64,000 nt of DNA from Falciphora oryzae (Eukaryota; Ascomycota; Sordariomycetes; Magnaporthales; Magnaporthaceae), in NCBI GenBank assembly GCA_000733355.1, contig JNVV01000043.1, forward strand, positions 236,982 through 300,981, read 5' to 3'. The notes below the pieces were generated by a model that saw only the letters and a list, made by a program, of their open reading frames with translations, did not search any database and was not told where the DNA came from. Positions within the stretch are counted from its first letter, which is position 1, and each line of letters starts with the position of its first letter. Of the stretch, positions 36,515-49,300 are shown in pieces. The position numbers were made by a program, and so were the translations under genes.

Positions 36515-37187
36515 GTGCCAAAGAAACAGCCACCTGATGGCCACGAGCACCGCAGGCGGGCGCATGCCAATATTGAGTTTTCTCTTTTTTTTTTGTTTTT
36601 TAGCTCTCGACGGCCGCAAGGGGACACCCAGGACGGTAATCGGCGCTCGTCCATTAGCACCCTGCAGCCATCCGGAGGAAACGCGCCTGGCGAAAAGAAA
36701 GATAAGAAAGGGAGGTGAAGGTGAGGACCGCAAAGAGATGCAGCCACGCCCCGACCAGGCCGAGACCCGGATCGGGTGATGGGCCAGAAGCAGCAAAAAG
36801 GGGAGGCAGGGCTTCTCCTTAATCAGTAAGCTAGGGCGACCGAAAGGGCGTGTTGGTCCATGACGGCCAGGTCTGGAGGGGAGGCGCATGGAGGGGAAGA
36901 GGCTGGCTCGAGAGGCTGGATGTGGAAAGTGAGTCGTGGCAGCTGCACACAGGGCAACAATCTCGGCCCAAATCGGGCAGTCGCGAACCCCCAGCCTGCG
37001 AGCTAGAGACGAAAACTTGTGCTGTCGTCAGATGCAAGCGTGGTGGGCTAAGGGCAAAGTAGTTCGCAAGTCCTGCAAACTGCTGCAAGACCCCAGGGCC
37101 GTTTGGTGTCCTAGCTTTTTTTGGTGCTTTTAGCTTGTTAGTCTAGCGCTTCTGCGAGGGTCGGGGTTTTGGCAGCTGCTAAAAAGG

Positions 37188-37207
37188 CTAGACAGTCGAG
37201 TCTAGCA
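37188..37207. repeat. Inverted repeat GCTAGAC/GTCTAGC
   Basis: Perfect 7-bp arms around a 6-nt spacer. This is part of the local GTCTAG cluster. Confidence 0.6.
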
Positions 37208-39564
37208 GGGCGGCATGCCTGCTGACAGCCTCGTGGATTTCCGTCTTTTGAGGCGGTCGGTGACAATGTTGCCAGTAGTAGTATTGCTTACAGCTGAGCA
37301 CTGAACTTTCTCCCCTTGCTTAGAGCAGGACAGGCAACGTCACGACAGCGCGGGCTCTCGTCACCGACCAGGTCTTCACCGGTCATCCAATGTTATTTGT
37401 TCTGCACCGGACGGGCGGCGAGTCACTCTTTCCCTGCCCGAGCGCCCCTGGACCGAAAGTGATACGATGGTCCGGGCATCGTGATGCTGCCGCTACTTGC
37501 CTGCCGCAAACGCCGTCTCGAAAGCTCGTGCCTCCTGGGCTGTAGCTCGAAACGAAGCAAGCCCCCTGCATAAACTCGGCTGAGAAGGTGATTGAGTTGG
37601 CGAGAGGTTCCGTCAGCCAAATATCAGGCATATTCAACGGTGCATGTCGCGAGAAGCACGTCGATGGTCGGCAGTTGCTATCATGCATTATCATCACGGT
37701 CTATTTCTTGAGAAGACGTGATAGACGAAGCAACGTTTGACGAGCAAAGGGATAGGTGTTTCTACCCAGCGTCTCGAACCGGGGTCGGGACCGGTTTCCA
37801 CATGCAGTGATGATCGGGAGAGGAACACAATATGCCCGAGTTTGGTCCCATCGGCCGGGACAAATTCCGCTGCGAACTCAGCAGCAGCATGCACGGTACA
37901 TCATTCATGGAGAGCCCACACAACCGCTGCCGATCGCACCAAGAAGCGAAAAATCCCCGACACTTGGTTTTCTTGATCTCATCCATATGCCTATCTGCCA
38001 ACGGAAAGAGGTTCCGGGCGGGGAAGACAGAAACCACTTGACCTCGGTGCATCTGCCTGCTTTGGCAACAACAAACCGCCTTCTTTTCTTTTCTTTTTTC
38101 ACAATCTCCGTCCTTGCTATTTTTTATTTTATTTTTTTACAGCGATATATCGGACTCTGGCCGCCGGACTTCAGCCGGGTGGGGCGGGCCGCCGCCTCGG
38201 GGCCTTGTCGCACAATAATCCGGCTCCCAGGAGACGGCCCCTCATCGCCGGATGCTGGCTGGGCCGTGGCGCCGAATCACTTATCTCTATGGATGCTACA
38301 ACAAGCAAAAATCCAATCCACCGAAAAAAGAGGGGAAAGGAGCCAAAAGCAAAAAAAAAGTGTGCGTACCAGAAAGACAAGCGAGGCGATGTGCATATGC
38401 GCTCTCATCACAGCCCAAGCAAAAAAAAAAAAAAACAGTTGCAGTAGGAGTTGCTCGCCTAGCTGGCGCGCCGCAGGTCAGCCAGCCAGCCTGGATGAGA
38501 CCGGTGAAGAAGCAAAGAAAACAAAGTTGGACGGCCGGAGCCAAGCCGCCCGGACGAACCGGCGGGGGCGCATGCCCGATTGCGGCGCGACAAAAAGAGA
38601 AACCGTCCAATGTAGGCGTGGTGTGCGCGCGTATAGAGTTTGTAGGCATAGAGGCACAATCGTCAGAGTCGACATCATCACCCGTTTCAGCTGCAGGTGA
38701 CATAGATGTTATCAATTTTTTTTTTAAACAGTATTTTCACACCCCTAAGATCAGCGTTTGATTTCCAGGTCGCAGAAAGTCGCGGTGCCGGCTCCTCCGG
38801 ATTTCTGGTTGAGCTCCTCTTTTGTGCCTCGAGCTTTTTTCTCTGGTGTATGCGCAGGAGATCATGAAGCCCCACCCAACCGGAGCATTCCCTCACCTCC
38901 GCCTGCGCCTGACGCTTGTAAGATGGGAGAGCCACCGCCGCGCATCTGCCAGGCACCACCACCAACCCCTACCATCCCCCATCCTCTCCCCTTTTTTCTT
39001 GTCAACTCTGGGTTGTCTTCCTCTGGGTGTGCGCCAAGTGGTGATTTTCGCACTGCAACCCAACCCAGGGGTCCGACTCTGGGTAGCTGTGACCCTAGCT
39101 GGGGGTGAGCTTTCCTGACCGCCTCGTCCCTGTCCTGTCCGCCCGCTTCGCTCACTCCCGCCCCCGTGGTCCGCGGTGGCGTACCTGAACCTGCCCCGCT
39201 TCCTCCCAGCGCGCCGCACGCCCGTCAGGCTCCTGCCGCCGACTCGCGACTGGACAAAACCAGAGGTGACGACAACAGAGCGGAGGAGGAAACAGAGACA
39301 AAAAGTGAAGATATCTCGCTTGTGACGCAACACTACAAGCCCTTGCGTATAACCCACTCCCGCTATGCTGGGCACACCTGTCACGGGACAGTCAGTCCCT
39401 TTCCCATAAGGGGACCTGCATTCAACGTTGCACTGGACGCTGGGGCTTGGATTGACGCGACTGGTCGGCCGGCGGGGTGATGTCCCCACCCCCAATTATC
39501 GCGCCCTGGTTCCCCTCAAGAGTCCATCCATCCATCCATCAAATCCATCATCGCGGGCCTTGGG

Positions 39565-39583
39565 GTGTGTGTGTGTGTGTGTG
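39565..39583 (+). repeat. (GT)9 microsatellite
   Basis: Perfect dinucleotide repeat, preceded by a TCCA/ATCC repeat near 39525-39540. Confidence 0.9.
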
Positions 39584-39957
39584 CGTGTCGCCTTGCCTTG
39601 GGTCTCCGTCTTATCCGTCCGCCTTGTTACTGCCGCCCGTCCGTCTGTGTGCAAAATGGCAGGCCTTGCGAGCCATTCCTCTTTTTTTGACAAGCGATCA
39701 CGATTAAGCGATGGGCAGGTCAACCAGAAATGTCACAATATATGTGACAACTCGTCTTTTTCACTCTAGCCTTTCGCCTGCCCGTCCCTTGCCCCACGAT
39801 AAACCGAGTCAGGGGTCAGTGTGGGGGTTGACAACCATGGCAGGTTTTTTATCTTGTCATGATTGCGCCTTCAATCTGTTTTGACTTTGCTGCTGGCCCG
39901 GCGCGGGCCTCGCTCCCGTCAACTCAATTCACAACAGAGACGATATTATGGCGGGAG

Positions 39958-39975
39958 AAAAAAAAAAAAAAAAAA
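39958..39975. repeat. Poly(A) run, 18 nt
   Basis: Uninterrupted A18. Confidence 0.95.
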
Positions 39976-41470
39976 GGGCAGGATTCGCCCTTGCTTTACG
40001 ATTGAGCCCCTGCTTCTGCCCTCCGCGCCGAGATCGTCCATCGCAAGGATGATCATATTGATCGCAGGGCAGAGAGTCAGGATCGCGCTGGGTGAGGGGT
40101 TAGTGAGGGGGCCAAACAAAAAAGCAATATGGCGATAATGGAGATACAAGGGGGCGATGTGGGAAGTGAGGGGATTCGCCTCAGCCAAGGATGGACTAAA
40201 AGACGGCTACGGATATAGAAACATCAACATCACACCCCCCTCCCAGAGGCGACAAGTCGTGTCAGTCAATCCAACATCGCTAAGCAGAGGGCGGGGAGCG
40301 GAGAGCAGTCCGAAGCGATACACCTGCCTCTCTAGTGAGTGTCGCCGCACACGTGGACAGTATTTGATGTCTCTGAGGGTCGGTTTCGGAGGCGAGATCA
40401 CCACGGAACCAGAGAATGAGCCTCATGCGCCATCCGTTCGCATAATACAGAGTAGGCGTCGGGTTATGGCGTCTTTCCGGCTTCGGCTCGGTAGCCGGCT
40501 AGCGAGGCGTCTTGTTTCCTCAATGCGCCAAGAAAAGGGCCGGAGTCGGAGCCGAGGGAGGGAAGCACGGACGCCTGCTTGTTTTCGTTTTTTTTTTCTC
40601 CTAACCTCGCCTCCATGCAAATCCGTCCCGCGGTTCAGAAAAGAGTGCCCCACGCTTAGTTGATGGCGACATAGCATCAGAAAAAGGCGACTTAATTACT
40701 CCGCAGGGCGTTATCGACACCGCAAGTCTCCATATCTATATACAGGAATGGGTTGTATAATATATATAATCGCGTAGATGGGTGGGAGAAAGGAAACAAA
40801 ACAGTAGCAGCGGATAGCAGGAGACAAGGGTTCCAATTTGGGTGCTGACTAGCGGCAGCCCACCTTGCTCCTTATCCGACATCCGGAACTGGCCCTTTGA
40901 CAAATGTTTTGCATCCCTGAACCGGCAGGTGCTTCACCATCGCTGGCGCCTGCGGGGCTTGGGATGGCATCCACCCTCCGCTGGTTGCGCGTACCTGACA
41001 AGACGGCTGCGGTACGGGTGTGTGGGAGGCCCGAAATCCACAATGGATGGAGAGAGACCATTGTAGGAAATCGGCTATCATCTTCGTACCTCGTACACAG
41101 GAAACGTCCCGCGTCACATCATCGCCAAGACGCACCCGGCGCACACCGCGGCAGTGGCCTTTCTTTTTATGTGATGCCGAGGCCGACGGCTTTTGATACG
41201 AGGAAGATTAATTGAATCAAAAGCCGCAACGGGGGAATATCGCGATGGGACACGATGATATTCCGTATACTCTATACTCTCTCTCTCCTACACGCGGCAT
41301 CGGGCCGCGGCGGCAAGGTTGAGACCCAATTGGCGGCTTACACGCTCGGCAGAGAGCGAGGCGACGATGCGTTATTGGTCGCTCAATTACTCCTTGTCTT
41401 TCTATACTAGACATTATTTTTACAATTATTTTACTGCTTCCCCTCTCTCCCGGCCGGTCTACTTACCCCG

Positions 41471-41677
41471 ATGGCCAAGGCTTCTGCACCTTCTAGATTC
41501 CTCGGCACCCCCCAAAGCAGCATCTTTTTCACTCGCAACATCCCCATGAGCCCGGCGCCGGCCGTTGCGTGCGAATGTGGAAAGCGGCTCGCGCGCGAGA
41601 TCCACGCCGACGACGACCGCTGTGTATGTCTTGATTGTGTGCGGCCTGAATCACCCGCGCAACCGCCCCCAGGTTAA
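41471..41677 (+). CDS. Possible small Cys-rich protein, 68 aa (low confidence)
   Basis: This is the only frame in the gene-free region with a motif-like cysteine pattern. C34-x-C36-GK is followed, after an HADDD stretch, by C51-x-C53-x2-C56, which could bind zinc. The ATG at 41471 follows a pyrimidine-rich, leader-like run and has a fair context. Directly after the C51 codon lies a consensus donor GTATGT (41624) with an acceptor at 41672. Splicing this 49-nt intron would stay in frame and give an alternative product of about 122 aa ending at 41888, losing C53 and C56. I do not recognise a family. It may be a real orphan gene, a relic or chance. Confidence 0.25.
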   Translation: MAKASAPSRFLGTPQSSIFFTRNIPMSPAPAVACECGKRLAREIHADDDRCVCLDCVRPESPAQPPPG

Positions 41678-44600
41678 CTTAAAGTGTGTCTTTGCAACTG
41701 ACTTGTGCAACGGGGGCGTGGGAAATGATAAAAGACACAAATGGGTCCCGCGGTGGGCTCTGCAACGACGATTATTATCATGTCGCTCCCCATTGGAACT
41801 CGACATGCGCGCCCCGGGCATGATGCACAATTTATTGCGACCGCCGTGGTCAAGAGAATCCACTGTAATAAGGCCGGGACGGCCATGAGCATCACATGCC
41901 ACCGCGCAAAAGCTGGTGGGGAGGGGTTTCGAAAGAAGCGGTAGAAGCTATCGCCATGTCCATTGTGCCCACTGGGGCTGCTGCGGTGTGCAGGTAGCAC
42001 CGCGTACCTTTACATTTCCCCTGGCAAGGCGGAAATCGCTGTTTCCTGCGCGCCTGCGAACGGTGAGAGTAAGGAGGATCCCTTTCAAGTACCACCTGGG
42101 GCTGTGGGCTGTGGGCTGGTTGGTCACGTTGAGGGCGTCATCTGTCTACAATGAGAAACTCAATCCACGAGAGAATATGGGGCAGGGGCGGAAGAGCGAC
42201 GCCCAAGATAGATGGAATGGCGCCCCGTCAAACACGCCTCCAAGGCTGAGCCTGCCTATACGATGCATGTGTTTGAGTGAGTGTGAGTGACTACGACGTC
42301 GGCGACGCCTGCATGGCGCTATTCGACTCTCAGCCTGGCGCCACTGGCGACGGCGGCTGCGACGTCGATGTGCAGCCGACACGAACGCGTCTGTCGGGAT
42401 TTCGAGGCGCAGCAAAGACGCGTGGTTGCAGCCGCGGCCTGAAACCAAGGGGCAGCTCATCGTTCAATTGCTGCCGTTGCCGTGAATTTTGTTTGCTGCA
42501 CGCTGCCAGCCAAAATCTCGTACCCCCATTCTGCCGGCACCCAGAAGGCTACACTGGCCCAGGGCCAGGGCCTGGGGTCAGGCTGGGAACAGCCCTGCTC
42601 CCACGACTTTTCGAGGCTGTCCTTGCTAGGTCGCAAGCGACCCAATGAAACCGAGGAGTTGGAACATGTGTTTTTTTTTTGGGAGCCTCTCCTTGGGTAG
42701 GCATACCGAAAAGGGCAACGAGGGCGGGGGCGAGCGACCCGCCAAGGGGCGTGAGATTGATAGGAAAAGAAGAAAGGGAGGCGATCTTGAGCGTCATCAC
42801 CAAAGCGCTGTAGGGCCACCACGGAGGCTGTCATGACAGGAGGTTTACCGGCGTTGCGACCGGTTGAGGAGCTCAGCTCCGTGAGCGAGAGCCCAGTTGG
42901 GTGGTGGTGACAGGCCCAGGCCCGGCCAGCGGAGGGTGCAAAGACACAGCCCAACGCGGCACTCCTCCAAGGCCCTGGGGAACCATTCCGGTGTCGGGGA
43001 TCCAGCTCGAGAGAACAGACGCCGCTCAGAAAAAAAAAGAAAAAAAAAAAGGGTACACCGTGGGAGCTTGCCCGTTCTGTCGGCAACTGACAGCTCTTTC
43101 CAATAGGAAAACCGGGGCCGCTGCTCCCTGTGGTCCCTTTGCGGCGAGGATGGGTTACTGGATTGGGAAGCCTTTTCGGTCGTTGGGTGGTGCATCCTGG
43201 GCCATATAAGGCTATTATAGACCAGCAACCACCACCACCCCGTTGCAGTTGGAGCCTCTGCGCACAGAGAGAGGGGACTCTCAACTCTCTCACGGCGCAC
43301 GCCATGACAGCGCCCCATCGCGAGAGCGCCGCCGCCCGTCTTGGGAAAGGGGCGTGTTTGCCTTTTACGTCTGTGGGGGTTGAAGCGAGAGTGGCCCGTT
43401 TAACAGACTGCGCAGGAACGAATATAGACGTGAAGAGACGGGGCGGAGACAGAAAGCTGCCCTGCTCTGCTGTGTTGGGTCGCACGCCCGCCCATACCGC
43501 GCGCCTGGTCTGGTCTGGCCCAGGCAGGCCTAGCTTTGGGGGGCGTGCGATAGCACGATGATCGAGCCAGAACAGCGTAGCAGCGCGCACCGTTGGCGAT
43601 GGGGCGACTTTGCACGTCCATCAGTGTTTGTGGGCTCGTCGCTCTCGCCATCTTCAAGCTGCAGCCCTGAGGCACAGCTGATGCGTCGGGCATTTCGGAA
43701 CCAGTGAGAGATCTGTTTGGAACAACAATACGAGCAAGATCTCCCGGGCGGTTTTTCTGCTCCATTGCGGGCGTTTGCATGCCGGACCCTCTCTCTGTTC
43801 CAGGAAAGGAGGATCTCCTTCGCGGCGAAAGACTCCAGCTCCAGGTGAGCAGCAGCCTGGCCCAATCCAGCCCCAGCCAGTCAGCAACAGCCGGTTCCTG
43901 CGTCGGGAATTTTTCGCTGTGCTCTTTCATTTTATTTGGTTTTAAGCTTGCCAAAACAACCCCACTTTCTTCTGCGTTGATCCATGGCCAGCACCCCAAT
44001 ACAACGACCTCGATATAGCCCCTCCCCAGTTCTCTGCGCGCATCCCGACTCTGAACTTTGTCGCCTCGTTTAGAGAACCAATTGCCCACAGTCCGCCAGC
44101 TTACTCACAGGTGCTCACTAGTCTCGTCGCGCCCTGCCGGATGAAGCGAAAGTGGCTGCGGCGTCGAAACGACTTTTTGACAGCTTCCGGAACTCCCGAG
44201 CACGTGGTGGAACGGTGGGAACAAGCCACAATCCCCCTTGAACCCCCTTCTCTGCCGAGGTGAGAAGGCATCTCCGGTGTCAAAATAGTGGCACTCTTGT
44301 CAACCAACACAGCCCCGGGGATCAAGGTTTGGCGGCGCCGAGTGGCCGAGGCGGCCATCAGTAAGACAGAGAGAGCCGATGACAAACAGAGTCCGAGAAC
44401 GACTGGGAGTTCGTCGGCTGGACTCCGGGTGGTCCAAAGCGGGCACCGACAGCGCTGTTGCTAGCTAGACAGGCTTCCCCTCGACCCCTGATCCCGACCT
44501 CTGGCCCGCCTGTTCGTTCAGGGACCGGCAGGCGGCGTCACGGCGAACGGTGGACTGCCTGTCTCCATCCCAAGACCGTATCCGTACCCCCTCTGCCCCT

Positions 44601-44958
44601 ATCCCCGATTTCTTCGGTGCAGGGCCACAAGGCGGGCACGCCAGGAGCGAGAGTCCTGGTGGCCGGGAGCTGGGCTGGCCCAGAATGGAAATAGCTCGAC
44701 GTGAATGTCGCAAAAATCCCTGGCGAACGCCCTCCTGGGAGGCCCAGATTGGCGTCTACTAGAGACGAGCCGAGAAACGAGACGAATCACGCCCACTGTT
44801 GGCCAGCACCCCCGGCAAGGCGTGATAGTTGATGAAAGTTGGGTCTCTGTTGCGAAAGCCCTGGGGCTGCGCGGCGAGGCCCCGTCACCGCGATCAGAAC
44901 TCACAGCCCGGGGCACTGGTGAGGCGACTCCCCGGTAGCCAAAATGGGGCAGGACAGC

Positions 44959-44983
44959 AAAAAAAAAAAAAAAAAAAAAAAAA
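44959..44983. repeat. Poly(A) run, 25 nt
   Basis: Uninterrupted A25. Confidence 0.95.
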
Positions 44984-45067
44984 GCAAAAAACGACAAGCA
45001 ACAGTCAGCTTGCCCGGGTGTAACTGTTGCCCACATCGCCCAGGCGCTAACCTCACGCCTGCTGGAT

Positions 45068-45121
45068 CTCGGGGCAGTTTTACAACGCCCGTCTCCCGGC
45101 AAAAGCTCGGGGCAGTTTTAC
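45068..45121 (+). repeat. 16-nt direct repeat (two copies)
   Basis: CTCGGGGCAGTTTTAC occurs at 45068-45083 and again at 45106-45121, with 22 nt between copies. Confidence 0.85.
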
Positions 45122-45387
45122 CTGCAGGTTCTGAAACTGCAACAGAGAAAAGACACTAGAAACCCTCTAGGCTTACTACGCCATAGCAATGGCAAGCTTC
45201 CATGTCCTTTGCAGGCACCAGCAGGCTAGGTAGGCCGCTGAGCAACAAGCGGAAGGTTGGTGAGATACGAATAAAGTAAAATGAAGATAAAACGCAAACT
45301 AAGGGGGGCGTATGCCGTCATCACGACATGATACCTACACCGCGTTGGCTCTGGCTCACCTTTAGGCCCCACGAACGCCACGCCACG

Positions 45388-45409
45388 CCTCTCACCTCTC
45401 ACCTCTCAC
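45388..45409 (+). repeat. Short tandem repeat of CCTCTCA, three copies
   Basis: A heptamer repeats perfectly three times, forming a pyrimidine-rich tract. Confidence 0.8.
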
Positions 45410-45910
45410 GGGCATGTGTCCGCCGAGACACCGAGACGGGCGTTGTCGGCGGAAACCTTACCTGTCACTTGCCACACCGCAAACCGTCCTGCGGCGCTAA
45501 ACATTTTCGGGCCCTTCCAGCCCTCTCCAGCTCGCTCGCTCGGAAATGGAGCGAGCCGGGAGAAAAACGAGCACCCTGTTTTCGGTCGTGATCGAAGAAA
45601 AAGCCGCAGTCTTCGAAATGCTTGCGACACATGCTTGCGACGTCACTGCGAATCGGCTTGTTCGGCGCGGCAATGCTGACACCCACAAACCCAAATTGCT
45701 GATCGGGCTGGCTTGCTTGTGTTAGTGGGGGGATTTCTAGATTGGGCACAGCGAGTGGATTTGACAGTGGGTTCTTCTCTTGATGCCGTCGCGAGCCACA
45801 GCCACGCCCATCAGGTCCCATGTACCCCAGAAAGGTGACAAGTGAGGCATGGACACCGGTCATTTCCGACCTGCATTGCACACCGCGCATTGCAAAACCC
45901 TTCCAGAAGG

Positions 45911-45932
45911 AAAAAAAAAAAAAAAAAAAAAA
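45911..45932. repeat. Poly(A) run, 22 nt
   Basis: Uninterrupted A22. Confidence 0.95.
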
Positions 45933-46377
45933 GTGACACGATATGAAGCCTGATATACCGTACAAAACAATGATCACCGTCTCGGCACTAAGGAGAGCGA
46001 GATGATGCTGGACGATACGAAGCGGAGCAGTCGTCGCCAACTGCCCAAGGGACAAGACCTCGCTGTTACACACCCCTCCCCCATCCTGCCGGTCTATTTC
46101 CATCCTGCACATTCAAGACAGCACCACACACAATTCACACACAGAATCCACCACCTCCTGTCAAAGCCGGGGTACCTCCCGGTCCGAAAAGGACAACCAG
46201 CACCACCGGATCTCTGGTACGCTAAAAAGTCACCACCCCAAAAAGATAAGGCTAGGCTCCTTTCTGCACCAAAAGTTACCTATCCCTAAAACACGTATAG
46301 CGGGTGACGCCTTTTAGCTTTCCCCTCTTGCCCGCTGGCCTCTCCGCAAAACGCAAGGAACAGGCTTGCTTGGCGGG

Positions 46378-46395
46378 AAAAAAAAAAAAAAAAAA
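46378..46395. repeat. Poly(A) run, 18 nt
   Basis: Uninterrupted A18, 446 nt after the preceding poly(A) run. Confidence 0.95.
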
Positions 46396-49300
46396 TAAGG
46401 CGTGACCAACCCCTCGTCTTGATCGCTCGCCGCGCGTGTGATAGTTCGTAAACAAGGAAAGCCCTGCCTTCCAGTTGATCTCATTCACCACGCGACACTA
46501 TCCTTCATCTTGCAATCACTGTTTTTTCCTCTCTTCCCTTTTGCGCTACTCCCCCGTATTACACCAAATAAACCCTGTCCACCCGCCTCCCAGCTCCCTG
46601 GGTCCGGTGTTGAGTTCCTATTTCGGCCAGTTGGGAAAGAACATGTCAGCACTTCCTTCTTTCGAACCTTCGAAAAATACGGACTCCGCCCCGATCCCAT
46701 TCGGCGCCCTGGGGGAGGAGGGGAAGCGGAATGGATTCGGACCGCGCGCGCAAGCGTGTTTGTGATGGGATTCCTTGTGGAAATGAACAGTGTATAAAAA
46801 CAGGTGGATAAGCACAAGGGACAAAGAAAGGAAGCAAAGGAAGGGCCATCAGGGGCTTGGATAGGACAGGATGGGACGCACAAGGAGCCACTCGGAGCGC
46901 AGCCCGGGCCCCAGTCGTTATGCACAATATGTCACTTGTCACTTGCTAATGCGACTCGCACACACACGCACGCACAGGCAGTGCAGCAGGCCCTGGGGAA
47001 GCCGTCTTACTTGTGCCGGGCTTGCATCCTCCCTCAGGGGATGCTCTGCAGTGTGAAATCACACAAAATCCACAATCCTCAGGGCAGACAGGACTGACTG
47101 CCTGTCGCCTCCCCCTCTGGGCTTCCCTATCCCACCCCCCACTTGGCGGATCGGCCAGGGCAAGAGTTGCCGCAACACCGACATTGACAGCTGCACCGCC
47201 CGACAAACGCAAGTCAACGTCTGTGTGTTCCCTTTTTTTTCTCCCCTTTCCCTCGCTCGGCGTGGCGTGTGGAGAGACAGCACAGGCGAGAGCTGATCTG
47301 AGAGAGCGGTGTGATAGGCCGTTCTTTGCTCGAAGTCTGGGTCGGCTCCTCCCTCCCTGTCAACTGACTGGCAACCCTGTCGCGACCAGGGGGGAGGGGC
47401 GTCCGTATCTCTGGCTCTTGAGTCGGGCACGTCGGGCTGAGGAGACGCCGGGAGAGCAAGCGAGAGCACTGAAAGACAGAAAGTGGAAAAAGAGAGCAAG
47501 GGCCAGGGGAAAGAAGACAGGCCAGAGGGAAACAGGGGCCCTTGTTTCCCTTCTCCGCCCATGGAAGGACGTGCGCTAGCATGCAACCTTTGCCCTTGAC
47601 TCCCAGGGCCAGGTCCAGGTCCAGGCCTCCCCGACAAGCTGCTCCTCTCGAACCGGCACCCCCACCGCGAGAAATCTCTCTGCGCGTCGAAAGAGAATCG
47701 ATGATCAGCACATGCCCCGACCCAGCTGGCCAAGCCGAATCCAACGAGGAAGCGGCCGGCCCTGAACCAGGGTGGTGGGGTTTGTTGCGAGAAGGGGCGG
47801 GCGGGAGGCGCGAGCCACATTCAATCTGATCGGGAACGGGTGGAAAGGAAAAAAAAGGCTGGAGCACCAAGGCTAAGTAGGGTAGGCTTATCAGAAGGTT
47901 GGGTCCCGATAACCTAAAGTGTCTAGCTTCAATTGCAGAGGCAGAGTTGTCGACGATAAGCCTTTCTTCTCGTTGCACAACCAAAAAAAGGGGCGTCGAG
48001 GAAGGCTTGATATTATCCAATTTGACCGGGCATAGCACATGCAGGCCATTGCGGGCGGGCGCAGTGGAGTTTTTCGCCTCTCGCTATCAGTTGCATGCAA
48101 AGTGCAGATAATGCAGGGGGCTCGATTCCCCCAAGCCACTGCTGTGCGTGCCTGCATGAGGGTGGGACTTCCTTTACTCGGTGCCTGCATTTGTCGCCCC
48201 ACGACAGAAGCAGGTCCCAATTGCAGAGGTCCCGCTTCAAAAACCGCAAAAAGAGCAAGGCGGACGACGAATCCAGCAATCTGCTTTTGGTTGCTGCAAG
48301 CTGCACTGCACGTCCTGGGTTCGTTTAGCTGGGGGAGGGGAAGGAGGATGGATCTTGCACCGGACAATTGATATCTCCTAACTGCCTCTTCGTTTCCCCA
48401 CCAAGGCTGCATATTCCCGCCGCCGGCCATCCGCCGCTTCTCCGCTTTGCGCGTCCGTAAAATTGTGTGCGCTTCAGGTTGCTATCGTGGTCTTCTCGCG
48501 CCGGGCTTCTCTAGCCGGCCGGGGCTGAAATACGAGGACGTGCGGACTGACGCGAGCGAATGCCTACACCGGCTGAACAGCCCCTCCCCCTCCTCTCATT
48601 TCACCTATCGTCATTAGCTCGTGATTCTTTGCGCACGCTGAAGAAAGCCTGTCCGACCGTGCTCGCCACCAAAAATAGGTGGTCTAGCGGTGTCGTCGAC
48701 AACAACCTGGAAGCACGAAAAAGTGCGGGAGGATCTTCACCAGCACCAGCACCAGCCAGCCAGCGCACCGACTCGGGGACCCCGCATCGGCGCGAGAGGA
48801 ACACGTGGTCTGTGGGAATGCGCGGACCAGCGCGCGCCGCCGCGCCAGAGGGCACCCTTTAATCAACGGCTGCGCGCCTCTGGAGGCAGCGATCATGGAG
48901 GTCCGTGGTGTCAACAGCCGGCCCGGCAGTTTTCTCTCAAGAAGAGGAGTCCCAATTTAGAAACCATGCATGTTACTCTATTCTGTTCCGAGCAGACGAC
49001 GTGGTAGAATAACGCAGCCGCTAAAGCTGTTCGGGCAAAAGATTGTATATCGGAACCGCAGCTAAAGTGCTGCTGCCTGCAATGCCAGACATATGTCAGT
49101 CGTGTGCAGCAGCAGCACCGGGCAGACGTCAAGAAGGCATTATTCGGTACGGGATGCAGCCTTTGCAGCAGCACCCCAGCCGCCAGCAACCACGGTTCAC
49201 GGCTGTCAAGCTGCTTAGCGGCGCATGACCACCCCTGATAGCTGAAGCGAGAAATTGCGCTTCCCACGTCCCAGCGTGCACCGGCGTGGGGACCGAGAAC